DNA of 64,000 bases from Pardosa pseudoannulata (GCA_032207245.1 CM063502.1:65647069-65711068), one strand, 5' to 3'. Positions 38,880 through 52,850 are shown, counted from the stretch's first letter. Numbers and translations: made by a program. The notes: generated from the sequence alone by a model not told the origin.

Positions 38880-38945
38880 CTTATTAGCCCTCGCGTAGCA
38901 AAACAGAAGGCCGTAGCTCTCCAAAACAGAAACAAACCAAATTTG
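38880..38945 (+). mobile_element. SINE family 1, 3' fragment
   Basis: TTATTAGCCCTCGCGTAGCA through GGCCGTAGCTCTCCAAAACA matches the tail of the family, just downstream of SINE family 2. Confidence 0.65.
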
Positions 38946-39290
38946 TATAAAATGGAAGCTCATCAGATTATAAAGAAAAAATAATTTTTTCTCGTCTTTG
39001 TTAAATAAATAACTTTGCACTAAAATTAAGCTACTAATATACATGGCTTGGAGCCAAAATAACACTGAAGGGCGTTCTAGGTCCCTCGTTCCTTTAATTT
39101 CCCGAAAGCATCATTTCCGAATATGCTCTGGTCCCCGGTCATTTGCAGATAGCGTGCTCCCCCAGTTCTCTGGTCCGTTAGATTGGGGCCCCCTTTAGGG
39201 GGGAAGATCAGATGGGTTCGTATTTTACGTAGGGGAAGTACTTAATGCTAGGCACATCCGAGGTCAAACATGACTTGCAAGTGAGAAAGA

Positions 39291-39860
39291 ATCACAGAAT
39301 GCATGGTGTCAAATTTGAAACCTCATCAGGCAACAGTCGAGATTGGGAAAATTGTTGGATAGCTTAGCCAGAACTTTATTTCAGGGAGGGACAAATGAAG
39401 GTTATTTTGTTATTTGTAACAAATACCTGAATAAAACTACAGATACTGCTACTGATGTACATTTTTAATGTGTACTATGAGTAAAGCCAGTTCATTTTGA
39501 TGTATTATACGATTAATCTAAATTTTCATTAACAATAGCTGATCATATCACATCATATATATATATATATATATTCTGTGATAGCATCACAGAATGTATG
39601 GTGTCAAATTTGAAATCTCAGTAGGCAACAGTCGAGATTGGTTAAATTATTGGATAGCATAGCCAGAACTTTATTTCAGGAAGGGACAAACGAAAGTTAT
39701 TTTACTATTTGTAACAAATAACTGAATAAAATTACAGATGCAGCTACTGATGTACATTTTTAATGTGTACTTTTAATGTGTAAGCCAGTACATTTTGATG
39801 TACTTTACGATTAATCTAAATTTTCATTAATAATTTAGGATTTAAACCCTTTTTATAGAA
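39291..39860. repeat. two-unit tandem duplication, period 295 bp
   Basis: Units start ATCACAGAATG at 39291 and 39586 and share GGCAACAGTCGAGATTGG and CCAGAACTTTATTTCAGG. Each unit ends at or near a TA tract (about 39558 and 39864). Confidence 0.92.
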
Positions 39861-40255
<395 letters not shown>

Positions 40256-40567
40256 TATATATATATATATAAGAATTCCGTTTAGAAATCAAAATCTTTG
40301 TTTCACTTATTAATTCAGAAGACAATTTTCTACCTTCTTCTGTTCTCACCTTTTCCGTTAAGACAATTAGTAAAAATAAATATGAATTCTTTGAGTTTCA
40401 TATTTTTCAATTATTAATAACTTAATTTTTTGAAAAGTTTTCCCAATAAAACCCTATTTAAGAATGCTAACCCTGCTGATTACTTTATTTTCGAAGATCG
40501 TAATTGCTTTAAGATTTTGGATTTAAATGTATTTAAAGGAAGGGTGTATAAAAAGCATATATATTAG

Positions 40568-40850
40568 TCCCGATACGGCCTAGTGCTCAGCATTTAAAAT
40601 TTTGCGGTGTTGGAATCGATCTTTTCAAGCTCCCTAAAAATCTTCCTGTTCACACAAATAAGGTGTAGGATAAGTCTGTTGGTACAGTTGTTCTATCTCT
40701 GAGATGCTGGCAGGTGGGAGAGAGGCAAGGAATCAGGAGCAACCCCCCCCCCTCCCGTTCTTTCACAAGATAATAAAAATTAAGGGTATCCTCCAACGCA
40801 GAATTAAAAACACCTTACACCCGTCAGGGCAGGCGGTCCGTTAGAATATA
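40568..40850 (+). mobile_element. possible third tRNA-like SINE, decayed
   Basis: TACGGCCTAGTGCTCAGCA resembles an A box and TGTTGGAATCGATC a degraded B box. No second copy was found here, so this is tentative. Confidence 0.25.
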
Positions 40851-41154
40851 TAAAAATAGATTAGAACTCTCAATTGTTTTTTTAACTGATTAACACTAGA
40901 TTGCCCAAGGCAGTCATTTTGACTGTTTTTTAATTTCAATTAGAAAAACAATTATGAAATATAATGACAATTTCTTAGAATTTGGTGACTTTTTCTATAA
41001 CATATAAATGGGTTTATGAATAATTGTAGTTACTTCCGCCCTCCTTTATTTCCGTATATATACATATGTGTGTTATACCTATATTGCCCAGAAGCAGTCA
41101 TTTTGACTGCTTGGGAAATTTTAAATAATCAAAAGATTTTTATTTATTGAATTG

Positions 41155-41330
41155 TTTGTTTGGTTTTGGAGTGCTACGGTCTACTTTTGCAACACGAGGA
41201 CTAATGAGACCGGGACCTACAGCTTAAAGCCGATTCCGAACGGCTACGAACATCCATGCCTCTGTGGGATTCGAACCCTCGAACTCCGGTTCCGAAGGCT
41301 AGCACCCTAATCAATCGGCCATCGTTCGGC
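41155..41330 (-). mobile_element. SINE family 1 inside piggyBac, 12-bp target duplication
   Basis: TTTATTGAATTG is duplicated exactly at 41143-41154 and 41331-41342. Head, A box, B box and CCAAA tail are all intact, so this copy is fairly young and postdates the piggyBac insertion. Confidence 0.95.
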
Positions 41331-41715
41331 TTTATTGAATTGAGTAAATTTCTTATATGACCTGTCTGGCTTTGTATTGAAATAACAATTTTTTTCGATT
41401 ACGGTAACATACCGATGCATGATAAATTGTCGATTTGGGCTTATACTTGATAAGTGTCAGTTGCTCAATAAGCTAAAGTAGTACTAGTTATTCGAATCTT
41501 TATAAAGTGTTGTTCTAACAAGTTGTTTATTTTGTTGAAGTGAAGAAGTGGATAATACAATCTGACATGCAAAAATAGAGCCTTTTATTTACAAGTACTA
41601 CGGAATGACATATGTCCGATCTTCGAGCGTAACAACCAGTGAGTGAGCCAGAAAATATACAGTAAAAGCTAGTTCTCGTAGATGGCCCCTCCAAATATTT
41701 TTCAATATTTTAGAT

Positions 41716-41994
41716 TTGGCTGCCATAAATGCTTGGATCATTTACAAAGAAACGACAGGAATACAAATAGAACGAAAAGAGTTCTTATTTCAATTAGCAG
41801 AACATCTTTCCAACGAATATAGAGTTGCAAGACAGAAAAATTTATCAGAACATGAAGACCCACAAAGATCAACTGCAACATCATCAAATGCAACCCATTC
41901 TCACAAATGCAAATTTTGTCAAGTACGACTTTGCCACAACAACAAAACAAATAATATATGTGAAAAATGTAAAAATGTAAAGATGTACACATAA
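41716..41994 (+). pseudogene. piggyBac transposase C-terminal part with cysteine-rich domain
   Basis: Encodes AINAWIIYKETTGIQIER and FLFQLAEHLSNEYR, the usual end of the piggyBac catalytic domain. It is followed by HKCKFCQVRLC and ICEKC, the zinc-binding cysteine-rich tail that contacts the ends. Upstream catalytic aspartates are absent, so it cannot act alone. Confidence 0.8.
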
Positions 41995-42391
41995 AAGATT
42001 TCCACTTTCATTTGCATAAAATGTACCAATAATAATGCATAAATTATTTTTTTTAAATTAAAGTAAATTTTTTTATTGTTAATATTTACTAATAACTTGT
42101 TGTTTAATTGTAAATAATATAAGAAATATTAAAAATTAATTTTAAACAAATTTCTTTACATATTTGTTATTTTTTCACAATGCAGTCATTTTGACTGTTT
42201 TTGGGCAATATAGGTATACAAGAAATCTCGGGCAATCTAGTGTTAATTACGAAGTAGTTATATCACTTATTTAGAGATGGATTATTTAAATTTGTACGTG
42301 GCCCTTTTTTTGCTTAAAATTATTCAAATAACTGTAATGCTCTTATACTTCAAAGTAAATTTTATTCTTTGTTTCAATGAATGGATAATTC

Positions 42392-42395
<4 letters not shown>

Positions 42396-42456
<61 letters not shown>
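42396..42456. repeat. (TA)n(TG)n microsatellite
   Basis: TA tract then TG tract, running straight into LTR-like repeat A. Confidence 0.93.
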
Positions 42457-42467
<11 letters not shown>

Positions 42468-42842
42468 AAAATTATTTAACTTTAATATTTCCTAAAAAAA
42501 ACCCTCCTCTCTCCTCATTCTAATTCCCAGCCTCTAAATCAAATGTCTTAATCAAAGGAGTGTCTCGGACTTCTCTCTTTCTTTCTATCCTAAAGATGTA
42601 AATTTTCTGTTTGAAATTTCTTTCTGTCTTCACTCTTGCGTTCACCTCTATTCGAGCAGAGTGATTTTTGTGTCTTTTCTTTTGCTTTTCGTTGAGTAGT
42701 AAAGATGTTCGTTTTATCAGCTCTGAAATAAAGTTTTAATTAGACTTGTGCCATTCTCTTCAATGTCGGCAGACTGCATTTTTATTACTACTAGCTGTTT
42801 AGCTTTCTCCTTGTCCAACAGTTTTATAATTTAAGGATTACA
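42457..42842 (+). mobile_element. solo-LTR-like repeat A, copy 2, between TG and CA tracts
   Basis: TGTAATATATAAAAATTA to TTAAGGATTACA, with AATAAAGTTTTAATTAGACT inside. It aligns with 21402-21890. CA and TA repeats resume immediately after. Confidence 0.65.
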
Positions 42843-42853
42843 CACACACACAT

Positions 42854-42884
<31 letters not shown>

Positions 42885-42904
42885 AATGAATAAAAGTGTC
42901 AAAC

Positions 42905-43072
42905 AATCGACTGAATGGGTAGGGAGCTGCTTTCTGGTATTGAAATTCATGAATTCGAATTCCAATCTTGGCGTGGATGCTCATAGACATTCGGAATCGG
43001 ATTTAAGGAGCAGTAGTGTTCATTATCACTGGTGTAGCCAAAACAGTAGACCATAGCACTCCAAACCGCTTA
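42905..43072 (+). mobile_element. SINE family 1, diverged copy
   Basis: Keeps AATGGGTAGGGAGCTG (A box), GAATTCGAATTCC (B box), CATTCGGAATCGGATTTAAG and the AGACCATAGCACTCCAAACC end. Confidence 0.75.
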
Positions 43073-43324
43073 TAAAAGTACAAATAAAAAATTTTACATT
43101 GTACACTTTCCTTTAAAAAATTTTTTTAAAAACATTATTTACTTTCTTTTTGACAAAAAATTTAAAAAAAATGCATGTACATACAATTTAATATTTATAT
43201 TTTTAACTCTTTATATCTAAAATTTCCAAAACTAATTTTTTTTCCGTAAAACATATTTAGAATTGTTCATGTGGTCGGTTATCTTATTTTTGAAGGGCAT
43301 ATTTACTTTAAAATTTCATATTAA

Positions 43325-43572
43325 CCCCTTAAAGCATTTGCCCGTGTCTGACACGGGTAAAATTCAAAATAAACATGCAATCACATTATTTACACTTTGT
43401 TTGAGTAACAATTTTTTTTTTATAACTTTTAACTCTTTTTCCACTGTAGTCACCCCCTCCCCCAGATCTAAAATTGCAAAAAATAATTTATTCTATACCT
43501 ATATATTTTTTTCAGTCATAAAATGTATCATTTTTTATCAGTTTTTTCGAAAAAAATTCGTGTTTTAAGGGG
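43325..43572. mobile_element. piggyBac-type MITE with TTAA target sites
   Basis: TTAA at 43321-43324 and 43573-43576; inverted ends CCCCTTAAA. A subterminal hairpin CCCGTGTCTGACACGGG lies near the left end, echoing the hairpin of the element at 40894. The 101-codon frame across it is fortuitous. Confidence 0.75.
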
Positions 43573-43579
43573 TTAAAAT

Positions 43580-44880
43580 CGTTTTATAGGGCAATTATCT
43601 ATAGAAGAGTTATATTATCTATTCTAGGAGTCGTAAGCTAATTTGACAAATTAATATAGAAAATAAAAAAAATAAATAAATAAATAAATAACAAGTAAAT
43701 AAATAAGATAAAAATAATAAATAGATAGATAAATAAAAAATAATAAATAATGAAGTGATGCATAAACTTTATTTTAAAATTTTAGCTCTGATCAAGGTTG
43801 GTTACCTTATTTTCGACGGCCATAATTACTTTAAAACTTTGAATTACAATCAATTCATAGCGATGTTGCATAGTTTATAAATTCTAAAACTCATAAGCTT
43901 TTATATTTTTGTTGATTAATTACGAAAAACCTTTTCTTGCTCTCACAGAGTCTCGTTTTTCATTTAAGACAATTAATTAAAGGAAGTACCTATTCTTTTG
44001 AAAGAATCAAGGGGCCAATTGACATCACAAATGAAAGAGCCACTCGCAATAGAATTTCTTCTTGTCTTTCTTCGCTCGCTAACGATATATTGTTACAATG
44101 AACCCACAAGAGTCCGTTGCTAACATTAGTCACGACTTCCTCTTGGTTAAAACTATTTCCTGTTAGGGTTTATATGATGAAAGGTTTATTCGTAAAAAAA
44201 CGTCTTTATATCTGGAAACTTAAGTGAATATTTTATTTTTTACAATATGTTGTTTTGGGTGTTACAACGTGAAAAAGAGATCAAAATGTTATATACGTTT
44301 GAATTTCCATTCTATGAAGGTTCAAAATATCCCCCCCCCCAAAAAAAAATTAAATTTTCAAAAAAGTATAGAATATTTGTTACATAGAAATAGTTATAAA
44401 ATCTTACGAATTATGGAAAATAATATGGAATATTTCTACTAATTTTCTTAACATTCAAAATGCCTTGAAATTAGGCCATTTTAAGCCATGTATTTGTTCA
44501 TTATATGTACAATAAACAGTTTGTGCGATCAGAAAAGAGAGAAGTAATTTTTAGAATTTTTAGATATAAATTCCTGCTAGCGGTTACGTAAGTGAAAAAA
44601 ATTTCTAAATTGAAATTGAGTTCGTTAGACGGAAGTTGCATATCATATAAACTCCCCATGTTCAAGGTTCAGTAAAAATATTCGTTATTTAGAAAATTTT
44701 GCTTAATGGATGATTGTTTTACAGAAAATTAATTGTATTTATAGGGAAAAAAGAGGCTTTATTTAAAAATAATACATATACAAAAGGAAAATAGGGTAAA
44801 TTTTTCAAAATTAATGATCTACAATCAAAGCGATGTAATGGGTGATATAATGACGCAAATTTTGCACCTGGCGTTTTCGT
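43580..44880. other. AT-rich sequence, no gene recognised
   Basis: Simple AAAT repeats at 43660-43750 and a C/A homopolymer at about 44332. No supportable exon. Confidence 0.5.
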
Positions 44881-44914
44881 TTTGTATACCTTTGGTCAAT
44901 TCAAAAAGGTTCGA

Positions 44915-45000
44915 AACAGGGTAGGCAATCCTTCAACCATGGAAGATCACTTCGCATGATGTCACATAGGCCGCCGGACGTGATCGTTTCATATATACGT
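44915..45000 (+). mobile_element. hAT-like terminus fragment, copy 1
   Basis: CAGGGTAGGCAATCCTTCAA and CCATGGAAGATCACTTC match 58690-58745 (GGTTGGGCAACCTTTCAACC, GGAGGGCCGCTTC). Only one end is visible. Confidence 0.4.
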
Positions 45001-45634
45001 TTCAGGGTACTCTGGCGTACACAGAATTCTGCGTGTGATTTCAGGTGAAAACGTTGCAGATACATTTTTGTATGTAACATGCCCGCTTTTTTGTCAAATT
45101 ATAATATAATACATGTACTTACATGCGCTATATTAGGATTTAAAAAAAGTAAGGGAAGAGTCAAATATATATAACAGTGTAATTCTAAGAAGTTATCTTT
45201 ATGTTAAAAATTTCTGGATTTTTTTTTCTTTCAGCCTATTCATTTTTGTGAGGGGTTTGAATTCTCTAATTTCCCTCTTGTGTATGCCACTGGAAGGGGA
45301 AAGCGCTGAAAATCATATTTTGCTCACATTAAAAAATTGCATAAACAACATATAAAAATTATGTAAGGTATACCAGGTGATACAAAACTCAGTAGAATTT
45401 TTAGAATTAAATAATTCGACTAAGAATGAAGATGAATTGATGCGGTTTGTATCAATGAGATGAAAAGGAAGCCAATTTTTTTTTGTGACGTAAGCAAAAA
45501 AGTGTCTTGACTAGTTCTTCTTTCACTTCTAGATAATGTTACTGGTTTACTGCTATCGTATTATGCAAAGCAGTAAATATTTAAAAGAGTAACTGCATGA
45601 GATATTGATAGCTAATGCTGTACACGCTTAAAAA

Positions 45635-45935
45635 ATGCAGGGGCACTTGCATGTTAAGCATTTGACGGATGTCTGAGAAGCTTTTACTCATTTAGCATCC
45701 ACCAAGGAGCATGTGTAGCTTAAGGTACGCGTGTAACATTACCCCTGCTATTTTTTCGTAGTTTAGAAGCAGAGGACAAATAGAAATCTACCAAGCTTTG
45801 GGCCTCCCGGCTCCAAAGGTATCATTTAAGAACGTGGAGGACACAGTAGATCTCAGGTCTGCTCAAGCTTCAATCACATTACCCAGAGGTTACAAGATCG
45901 CTGCCTTTACCATTGAGCCACCGCGGCTCCAGCTG
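45635..45935 (-). mobile_element. SINE family 2, near full copy
   Basis: On the minus strand it starts GGAGCCGCGGTGGCTCAATG (tRNA-like A box) and has ACCTCTGGGTAATGTGATTG. Later segments match the copies at 38448 and 63090, including GTAGCTTAAGG as printed. Confidence 0.7.
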
Positions 45936-46802
45936 TACACCTAGAAATGCTGTTCTTAGTGAATAAGACCCTTCTAATTGTGGTATTGTAGGCATAGCTC
46001 TACATGAACTAGGTACTAAAGAACCATTTTTATGTTATGCATTGATCAAAATGATTGAGAAATTTTAAGTTACAGATTTTTTTTCTGTCGCATACAAAAC
46101 GCGGATTTCACTCAGTAACAAATGTCTGCCGTACCGAGAGAAAAGTTGTTAACTGCTGTAAATAACACTGCCTCGTCTTACAGCTGTATGACAAAATGCA
46201 CATTGAACACTTGTAAGATAACTAGTAAGCAATATTAATTCTGCAAACCATCTGATAGTCATAGTCAGATGAAGAATAATAGCACCCCGTTTTTTAATTG
46301 ACAACAGAATTACTCTAGCAATTTTTTTTCCTTCATCACAAAAAACCTGGTTTCGTTTTTATTCGATAAGTGCTAGTAGCATCTTTTTTATCTTTATTCG
46401 TTTTCAGTTTTGTTTTTACTTTTAGATTATTTGGTATTTAAAATATAAAACTACTTATTTTTTTTATATCTGTTAATGTCTTTTCACGAATAAAAAAATA
46501 TGATTAATTTCAAATTTTTTGTGGATTGTTTCCATTTTTCCCAGCAGCCTAATCGTCGGAAAATACTTATATTTAATATTATGTCTATGCTTAACTGCGC
46601 ATTAAATAATTTGTTAAATTATAATTTTTCCTTCAATTTTTTCTTTGCACATACACATGCAAAAGCAAACCATGATTAGTAAGTATATTTTATATCTTTG
46701 TAGGAAAATAGTCAAAATGCAAATGCATTTTCAAAACAATCGGAGGACCGTAAGTTGCAACTACTGTCAAAAAAGGCAAGCAAGCTAGCTCAAATGCAGG
46801 AA

Positions 46803-46975
46803 ATAAATTTTGGTTTGGAGCTTTACAACCTACTTTTGGCTAAACGAGAGCTAATGAAAAAAGGATCTACTGCTGAAAGCCGATTCAGAGCGGATACGGA
46901 CATTCATACAAACAGTTGAGTATAGAAATCTGGTTTCGAAGAGCAGAGTTCTATTCATTCAGCCTTTACTTGACC
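46803..46975 (-). mobile_element. SINE family 1, old copy
   Basis: TTTGGTTTGGAGCTTTACAA, AAAGCCGATTCAGAGCGG and the B-box side are recognisable but diverged. Confidence 0.65.
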
Positions 46976-47161
46976 AGGTAGAGTAATCAATGTTATCTAA
47001 AGTACATTAATAATTTTGTTTTATGTTACAAGGGTGAAAACGCATGAGGTCAATGAAAACTCTATTGTGGCGTTTCATGTGTTATAACGAGTCACACTAT
47101 AGTTACATAATATTAAATTCACAAATTCTAATTTAGTATATTTGCATATTCTACAAAAATG

Positions 47162-47346
47162 ATAATTTGGTTTGGTTTGGTTTGGAGCGCTACGGTCTAC
47201 TGTTTGCACACGAGGGCTAATGAGACCGGGACCTACTGCTTAAAGCCGATTCCGAATGGCTACGAACATCCATGCCATAGTGGGATTCCAACCCACGAAC
47301 TCCGGTACCGACGATCAGCGCCCTAATCAATCGGCCAGCGTTCGGC
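47162..47346 (-). mobile_element. SINE family 1, full copy with 9-bp target duplication
   Basis: ACAAAAATG flanks the copy at 47153-47161 and 47347-47355. It has a long (TTTGG)n tail and an intact head. Confidence 0.9.
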
Positions 47347-47811
47347 ACAAAAATGGTAAAAAACTATGTGAAAAAAATTAAATAAAACACAAAATAATTA
47401 TTTCAAATTTTTAATATTAAAGATAAAATATAATAAAAATATGTTAATCAAAGGCATAACATTTAATGAAGATGTAGAATAAATAGTTGAAATTTGGCGT
47501 ATAGTTAATCACAACTGTTCTCAATAATTCTGTGAAATAATTGGTCAATGGCAAACGGAATTTCAACTTGGCAAACTTCATTGTGGACTGTAAATCATTG
47601 TCTGTAAGTTTGGATATTTATGAATATTCAAAATCTGTATTTTAAAATATTTGCCTCTTAGTCAATTAAACATGATATAAGTTGTAAAATAATAAATTGT
47701 AACTATTTTATATTTTTCAAATTGAAGCCGCAATTATTTGTCTACCGTTTCTTTGGTATGACTGATTTAACTGCCCCTTTGGGAGTACTAGATTCCAATG
47801 AAACGAAATGT

Positions 47812-48120
47812 TTGTTAATACAGCTGCTTAGCACACACAATAATTAGCAGAACATTTTAAGGATATTTATCCCCTGATGAGGGAGTGATGCTTGATTTAC
47901 AAGACTGTAGCATTTCATAAAAATAAAAATAGGATTTTTTCGAGATTTATGTGTTCCGGATTAAGGTATTGAATCACCAGAAGTTTGTTTTAGAATATAA
48001 ATTATATGAAAGAAATAATAACAACTATAATAATAATAATTATAATAAATATATTAATTATATAAAGAATGTTTAGAATATAATTAAGTTGGTTAGTTTG
48101 GTTAAAGCATCATTAGACAC
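47812..48120. repeat. direct repeat Z, copy 1
   Basis: About 300 bases match 50296-50590 in the same orientation, sharing TTTGTTAATACAGCT, AGGATTTTTTCGAGATTTA and CGGATTAAGGTATTGAATC. Confidence 0.9.
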
Positions 48121-49031
48121 ACATGCATATATATCTGTATTGCTGTATTCTGAGCCCACTATTTCATGTTTGACAAATAAGCATTAAAACTCTCGCACGG
48201 GCATATGTCATAATAATGTTATCCATCAGGCAGGAAACAAGTTTTACAGTCTATCATTAAGAACATTCAATTATTTGAATCATTATACGTTCATCTACAT
48301 AAATAAGGTGTGTGTCAAAATTATATAAGGATGCAACATGACTGAAGAAATAAAGAAAAATACTACTTTACATAACATTATATGATTTAATTTCTTATTA
48401 ATGTATAATCATTCAATATGTTTAGGAAATCCTGATGACTAATATCAAGAGTGTGTATCATATTAATAGCAATCTGTAATGTAGCATGAACTTGCGCGAG
48501 CATTTTTACTGTTGTAAGTTTTTAAATGTATGTACTCTTTCGCATAGTTTTTGTACTACTCTTACAAACTGTCTTCCGGTGAATAATAGAACAATAGGTA
48601 TTGGGGTGTTAATTCAGACTGCATATATTCATACTTCAGTGGATCTCAGTGAAGCATAATGATACCGCAAAATGTGCTAGCCACATTAATTCATTTGGAT
48701 TCAAATCATTCAACCGTCGAATATACAGATGAGAGCGCTTTCGTAAAATACAGAATGAGGTTTTTTTTATTCCCTAATTAAAAACCAGCTCTGAGATATC
48801 TGGACATCTGCATACAGAAATCCTCTCAAGCTGTATAAATTCTTTCATATTTTCATGAACCCACATTCCTTACAGTTAATGAGTACTTATTTTTTGTACA
48901 TTTATGACGGCATTTTTAACTGATTTATTAAATAAGGATTGATGAAGTTATCTTAAATTGCTTAGTTTTATTTACTAACTGGTTGCCCATGCTGTATTTC
49001 TAAAGACAAGTTAAGAGGGTCAGGGACACAG

Positions 49032-49034
<3 letters not shown>

Positions 49035-49079
<45 letters not shown>
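49035..49079. repeat. (TA)n microsatellite
   Basis: About 22 units, left of the LTR-like insert. Confidence 0.95.
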
Positions 49080-49619
<540 letters not shown>

Positions 49620-50295
49620 CACTTTGTAATGAAATACTGCATTTATATTTACTAGCTGAGTTCCCATGCTATTATACAATTTTAAAACCAAGTTAAGGGG
49701 GTCCGGAACACAGAATTATATTTTTATGTTATTTATAATCACTTTGTAATGAAATATTTTTCTTTAAAATACGTTTATACGATATTATTGATATTCTTTT
49801 ATACTATTGTTGGAATTTTAAAAGTTTAGGTTTAAAAAAAAAGTTTAAAGCTTAAATGCATTGTAATTTTGACATAAATAATGAACAAAAAGATATTTGA
49901 AAAGTAATTTTTCGGTTTTATGTAAAGCAGGGAAATTAATAATTAATAAAGTAAAAATTAATACTTTAATTTTTACTATTGCTTTATTAATTAATGATTT
50001 AAGGGAAAATTAATCCTTTTAATTAAAAATACCGAAGAAAATCAAAGAAAATATATTAAAATACCATTTGTACAAACTTTTAATCATGTAGTTTAAGTAA
50101 GATTTGAGATATACCAATTTGAATTTAACAAGTTTTGAAAAAATAATTGTAAGATAATTTCACATAAAGATTCTAGTACACATATTTTAAGAAATAAAAA
50201 CTATTTATCACATAGTACATTATTTTAAACTCATAGAAGAATAATTCTATAATATTAATGTAAAATGACTGTAAAACTGAATATGAAATCAAATT

Positions 50296-50590
50296 TACTG
50301 TTTGTTAATACAGCTTCTTAGCATACACAATAATTATAGAAACATTTTAAGAATATTTACCTAATGATAAGGGAGTGGAGCTTGATTTACAAAAGTCTCT
50401 AGCATTTAAGAATAAAAATAGGATTTTTTCGAGATTTACGTGTCCCGGATTAAGGTATTGAATCGACTGAAGTTTCCTTTAGAATATAAATTATATAAGG
50501 AAATAATAATAATAATAATAAGTACATTAATTATATAAAGAATATTTAAAATATAATTCAGTTGGTTAGTTACGTTAAAGTATCATTAGA
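50296..50590. repeat. direct repeat Z, copy 2
   Basis: Second copy of 47812-48120, about 2.48 kb downstream. Both copies run into TA-rich sequence at their right ends. Confidence 0.9.
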
Positions 50591-50597
50591 CACATAC

Positions 50598-50615
50598 ACC
50601 ATATATATATGTATA

Positions 50616-50696
<81 letters not shown>

Positions 50697-50752
50697 ATGT
50701 ATATATCTATATCTATTTATCTATCTATCTATCTCTCTATATATACATATAA
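50598..50752. repeat. compound (TA)n(TG)n and CTAT-rich microsatellite
   Basis: TA, TG and TCTA tracts in succession. Confidence 0.93.
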
Positions 50753-50759
50753 ATGTATT

Positions 50760-52730
50760 ATATAGTAGAGGTTGATAATAAGAGATGAAAACAAAGCAAA
50801 ACATAGAACTAAAAGACAAATTTTTAACCCCTTCTCTGTCGGATTTTTTTTTAATCGCAAGCCAAAAAAAGTATTTTTTATTAAAGAAAATTAACATATG
50901 TTCTAACAAAAATTAAAAACAAACAAACAAAATATAGTTGTCAGTAAGAAGTTTTTTTTTTCTTTGATGAACTGGAGTTTCTATATGTGATATCCCGTTC
51001 ACCGATCTCTAAATTTCCCTACAATCTCAGTTTAATCATTTAAAAGCTTAAATTCTTTTGTCTTACCTATAATACTGATTAAAACATAAATAGTAGCATA
51101 TCTGAAGTGTTATAAAATACCTTTTCACAAATAATAAGCAAAAGTAAATACTAGTTACGGCCTTTACCCTCAATATCTAAATCCAAACATGAAATAAATC
51201 CTTAATTATTTCTTAACCTTATGATAGCTGTTTATGTTTATGTGAAAGCCAATAGCTACCAGAGAGGTTGAGAAAAATAGTTGTAAAAGATCCAACATGA
51301 TCATAATCCAGACCTATAATTTTTATCGCATTTACTCTAAACGTGGATCTACAAAGAGACGTAATCATCATCGCTATATGTGACTTTAAGTTGAGCTCTT
51401 TTTACTTTCTAATATGCGTGAAAGCATTGCAATCGGTAAGCAATCCAACTTCAAGGTTTGGCGATTATCAACGCTTTAAACTGCAGTATGTTCGAAGGAA
51501 AAAAACCGTTTTAGGAAATTTGCTCTCCTGTATGAGAGTGATAATCAAAAACACATCAAGGAAGAAAATGTAGCACTTTTTTATCATTATTATTGCGAAA
51601 CCTGTTTATGTTTGTTAGCTTTCGAATTGAATCTGTGAGTCACTCTAGTCCCTTGATAATCCCTTGATAATGGAAGAATGGTAATTTTTAATGCTTTTAG
51701 GTAGCCTTCTTTCTATGGCTATCGTTAACTTTGTTAGCTTAGCACATAGACGCAATCCCCTTTTTGTCACATTTCAGCACTGATCAACAATGAAAATTTT
51801 ACAGATAAATATTTATATTTCATATTTAGCAACCTAAAATTTATCAAAAAATTGCCTTCTATCATGTTTGTGTTAGTGTGATTCAGTGATCTTTAAACTA
51901 TAAAAACTCGTGGCGTCTTTGGAACTATAAGATCTTCAGGTGAAATTTGATACCTTTCTCCAAAAGTATATGGTATTTGTTAATTACATTATGCAGGTTC
52001 TGGTCGTAGTAATTAAAATTAAAAAAATGATGTATCTAAATTTTAACTTTGCCCAATATTATTTTATTTTTCTAAAAAACAGCATAACTCTCGTCACTGG
52101 TGCACAAACTCTTCAATTCTTAAGGCTAATTACAGAAATGTGCTTGTATGTTTTACACAAACAATCAAAATCTTGCTCAATAGGTATTATTGCGCAATAT
52201 ATGTTATTGGTCAATAAATTTTGTTAAGCTTCAGGCGCGTTTCGAATACCGAATTAAGCTTTATCCGATGTTCGTTTTTGTTGTCATATATGTTGTAATC
52301 GATTTCTCAATATGCCAGTTTAAAAGGGATCAAAATAGTAATGGTTGGGCTAGGTTGTAACAGAATCTGCCATCACAATATTAACTGAGAGCACTGCCAA
52401 CACAAAAGGTTAATCTCTTACACAAAGCCTTTTTTAGAGGTCAAGATAATTACATGTATCTTATGAATTCAATATATCTACGGATTATGATGCATTTCTT
52501 TACGTTTATTGAAACCATTCGCGGCATCCTAGGATTTCTCAGAACCCAGTTTGAAGTATACTGGTGTAATTGATATCTTTACGTGAGAGCACACAAGAAT
52601 GTCGGGGGTTAAACCACTTCCGACATTTTTTTTAATCCTGTCAACATAGGATAGTATTTTTATCCCCGTTTGGAAGTTTTATACATCGTAGTAATGACAT
52701 TTACCTCTTGACTGAGAGAAAAATTATAAA
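50760..52730. other. no gene or repeat recognised
   Basis: AT-rich, with short frames at 51343-51573 and 51940-52227 that show no family resemblance or splice support. Confidence 0.5.
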
Positions 52731-52733
52731 TGG

Positions 52734-52850
52734 TTTGGTTTGGAGCTTTTTTATCAATTTTTGTGGCACCACAACGGCTAATTAGATCAGTATCTACTGC
52801 TTAAGGTCGATTCCATACAGCTACGGATATCATATCAACAGAGGAATTAA
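52734..52850 (-). mobile_element. SINE family 1, decayed tail half
   Basis: TGGTTTGGTTTGGAGC and ATCTACTGCTTAAGGTCGAT are kept; the tRNA-like head is lost. Confidence 0.6.

Larger units (their letters stand above)
40894..42242 (+). mobile_element. piggyBac-like element with TTAA target sites
   Basis: TTAA at 40890-40893 and 42243-42246 flank inverted ends CACTAGATTGCCC. The hairpin CAGTCATTTTGACTG occurs near both ends and again at about 41096. The transposase C-terminus is at 41716-41994, and a family 1 SINE is inserted at 41155-41330. Most of the transposase is missing. Confidence 0.9.

Noticed and set aside
38652..39065. 137-codon minus-strand ORF
   Set aside because: Crosses SINE family 2 and a SINE family 1 fragment in antisense; no domain resemblance.
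43263..43568. 101-codon plus-strand ORF
   Set aside because: Runs across a TTAA-flanked MITE and its inverted ends.
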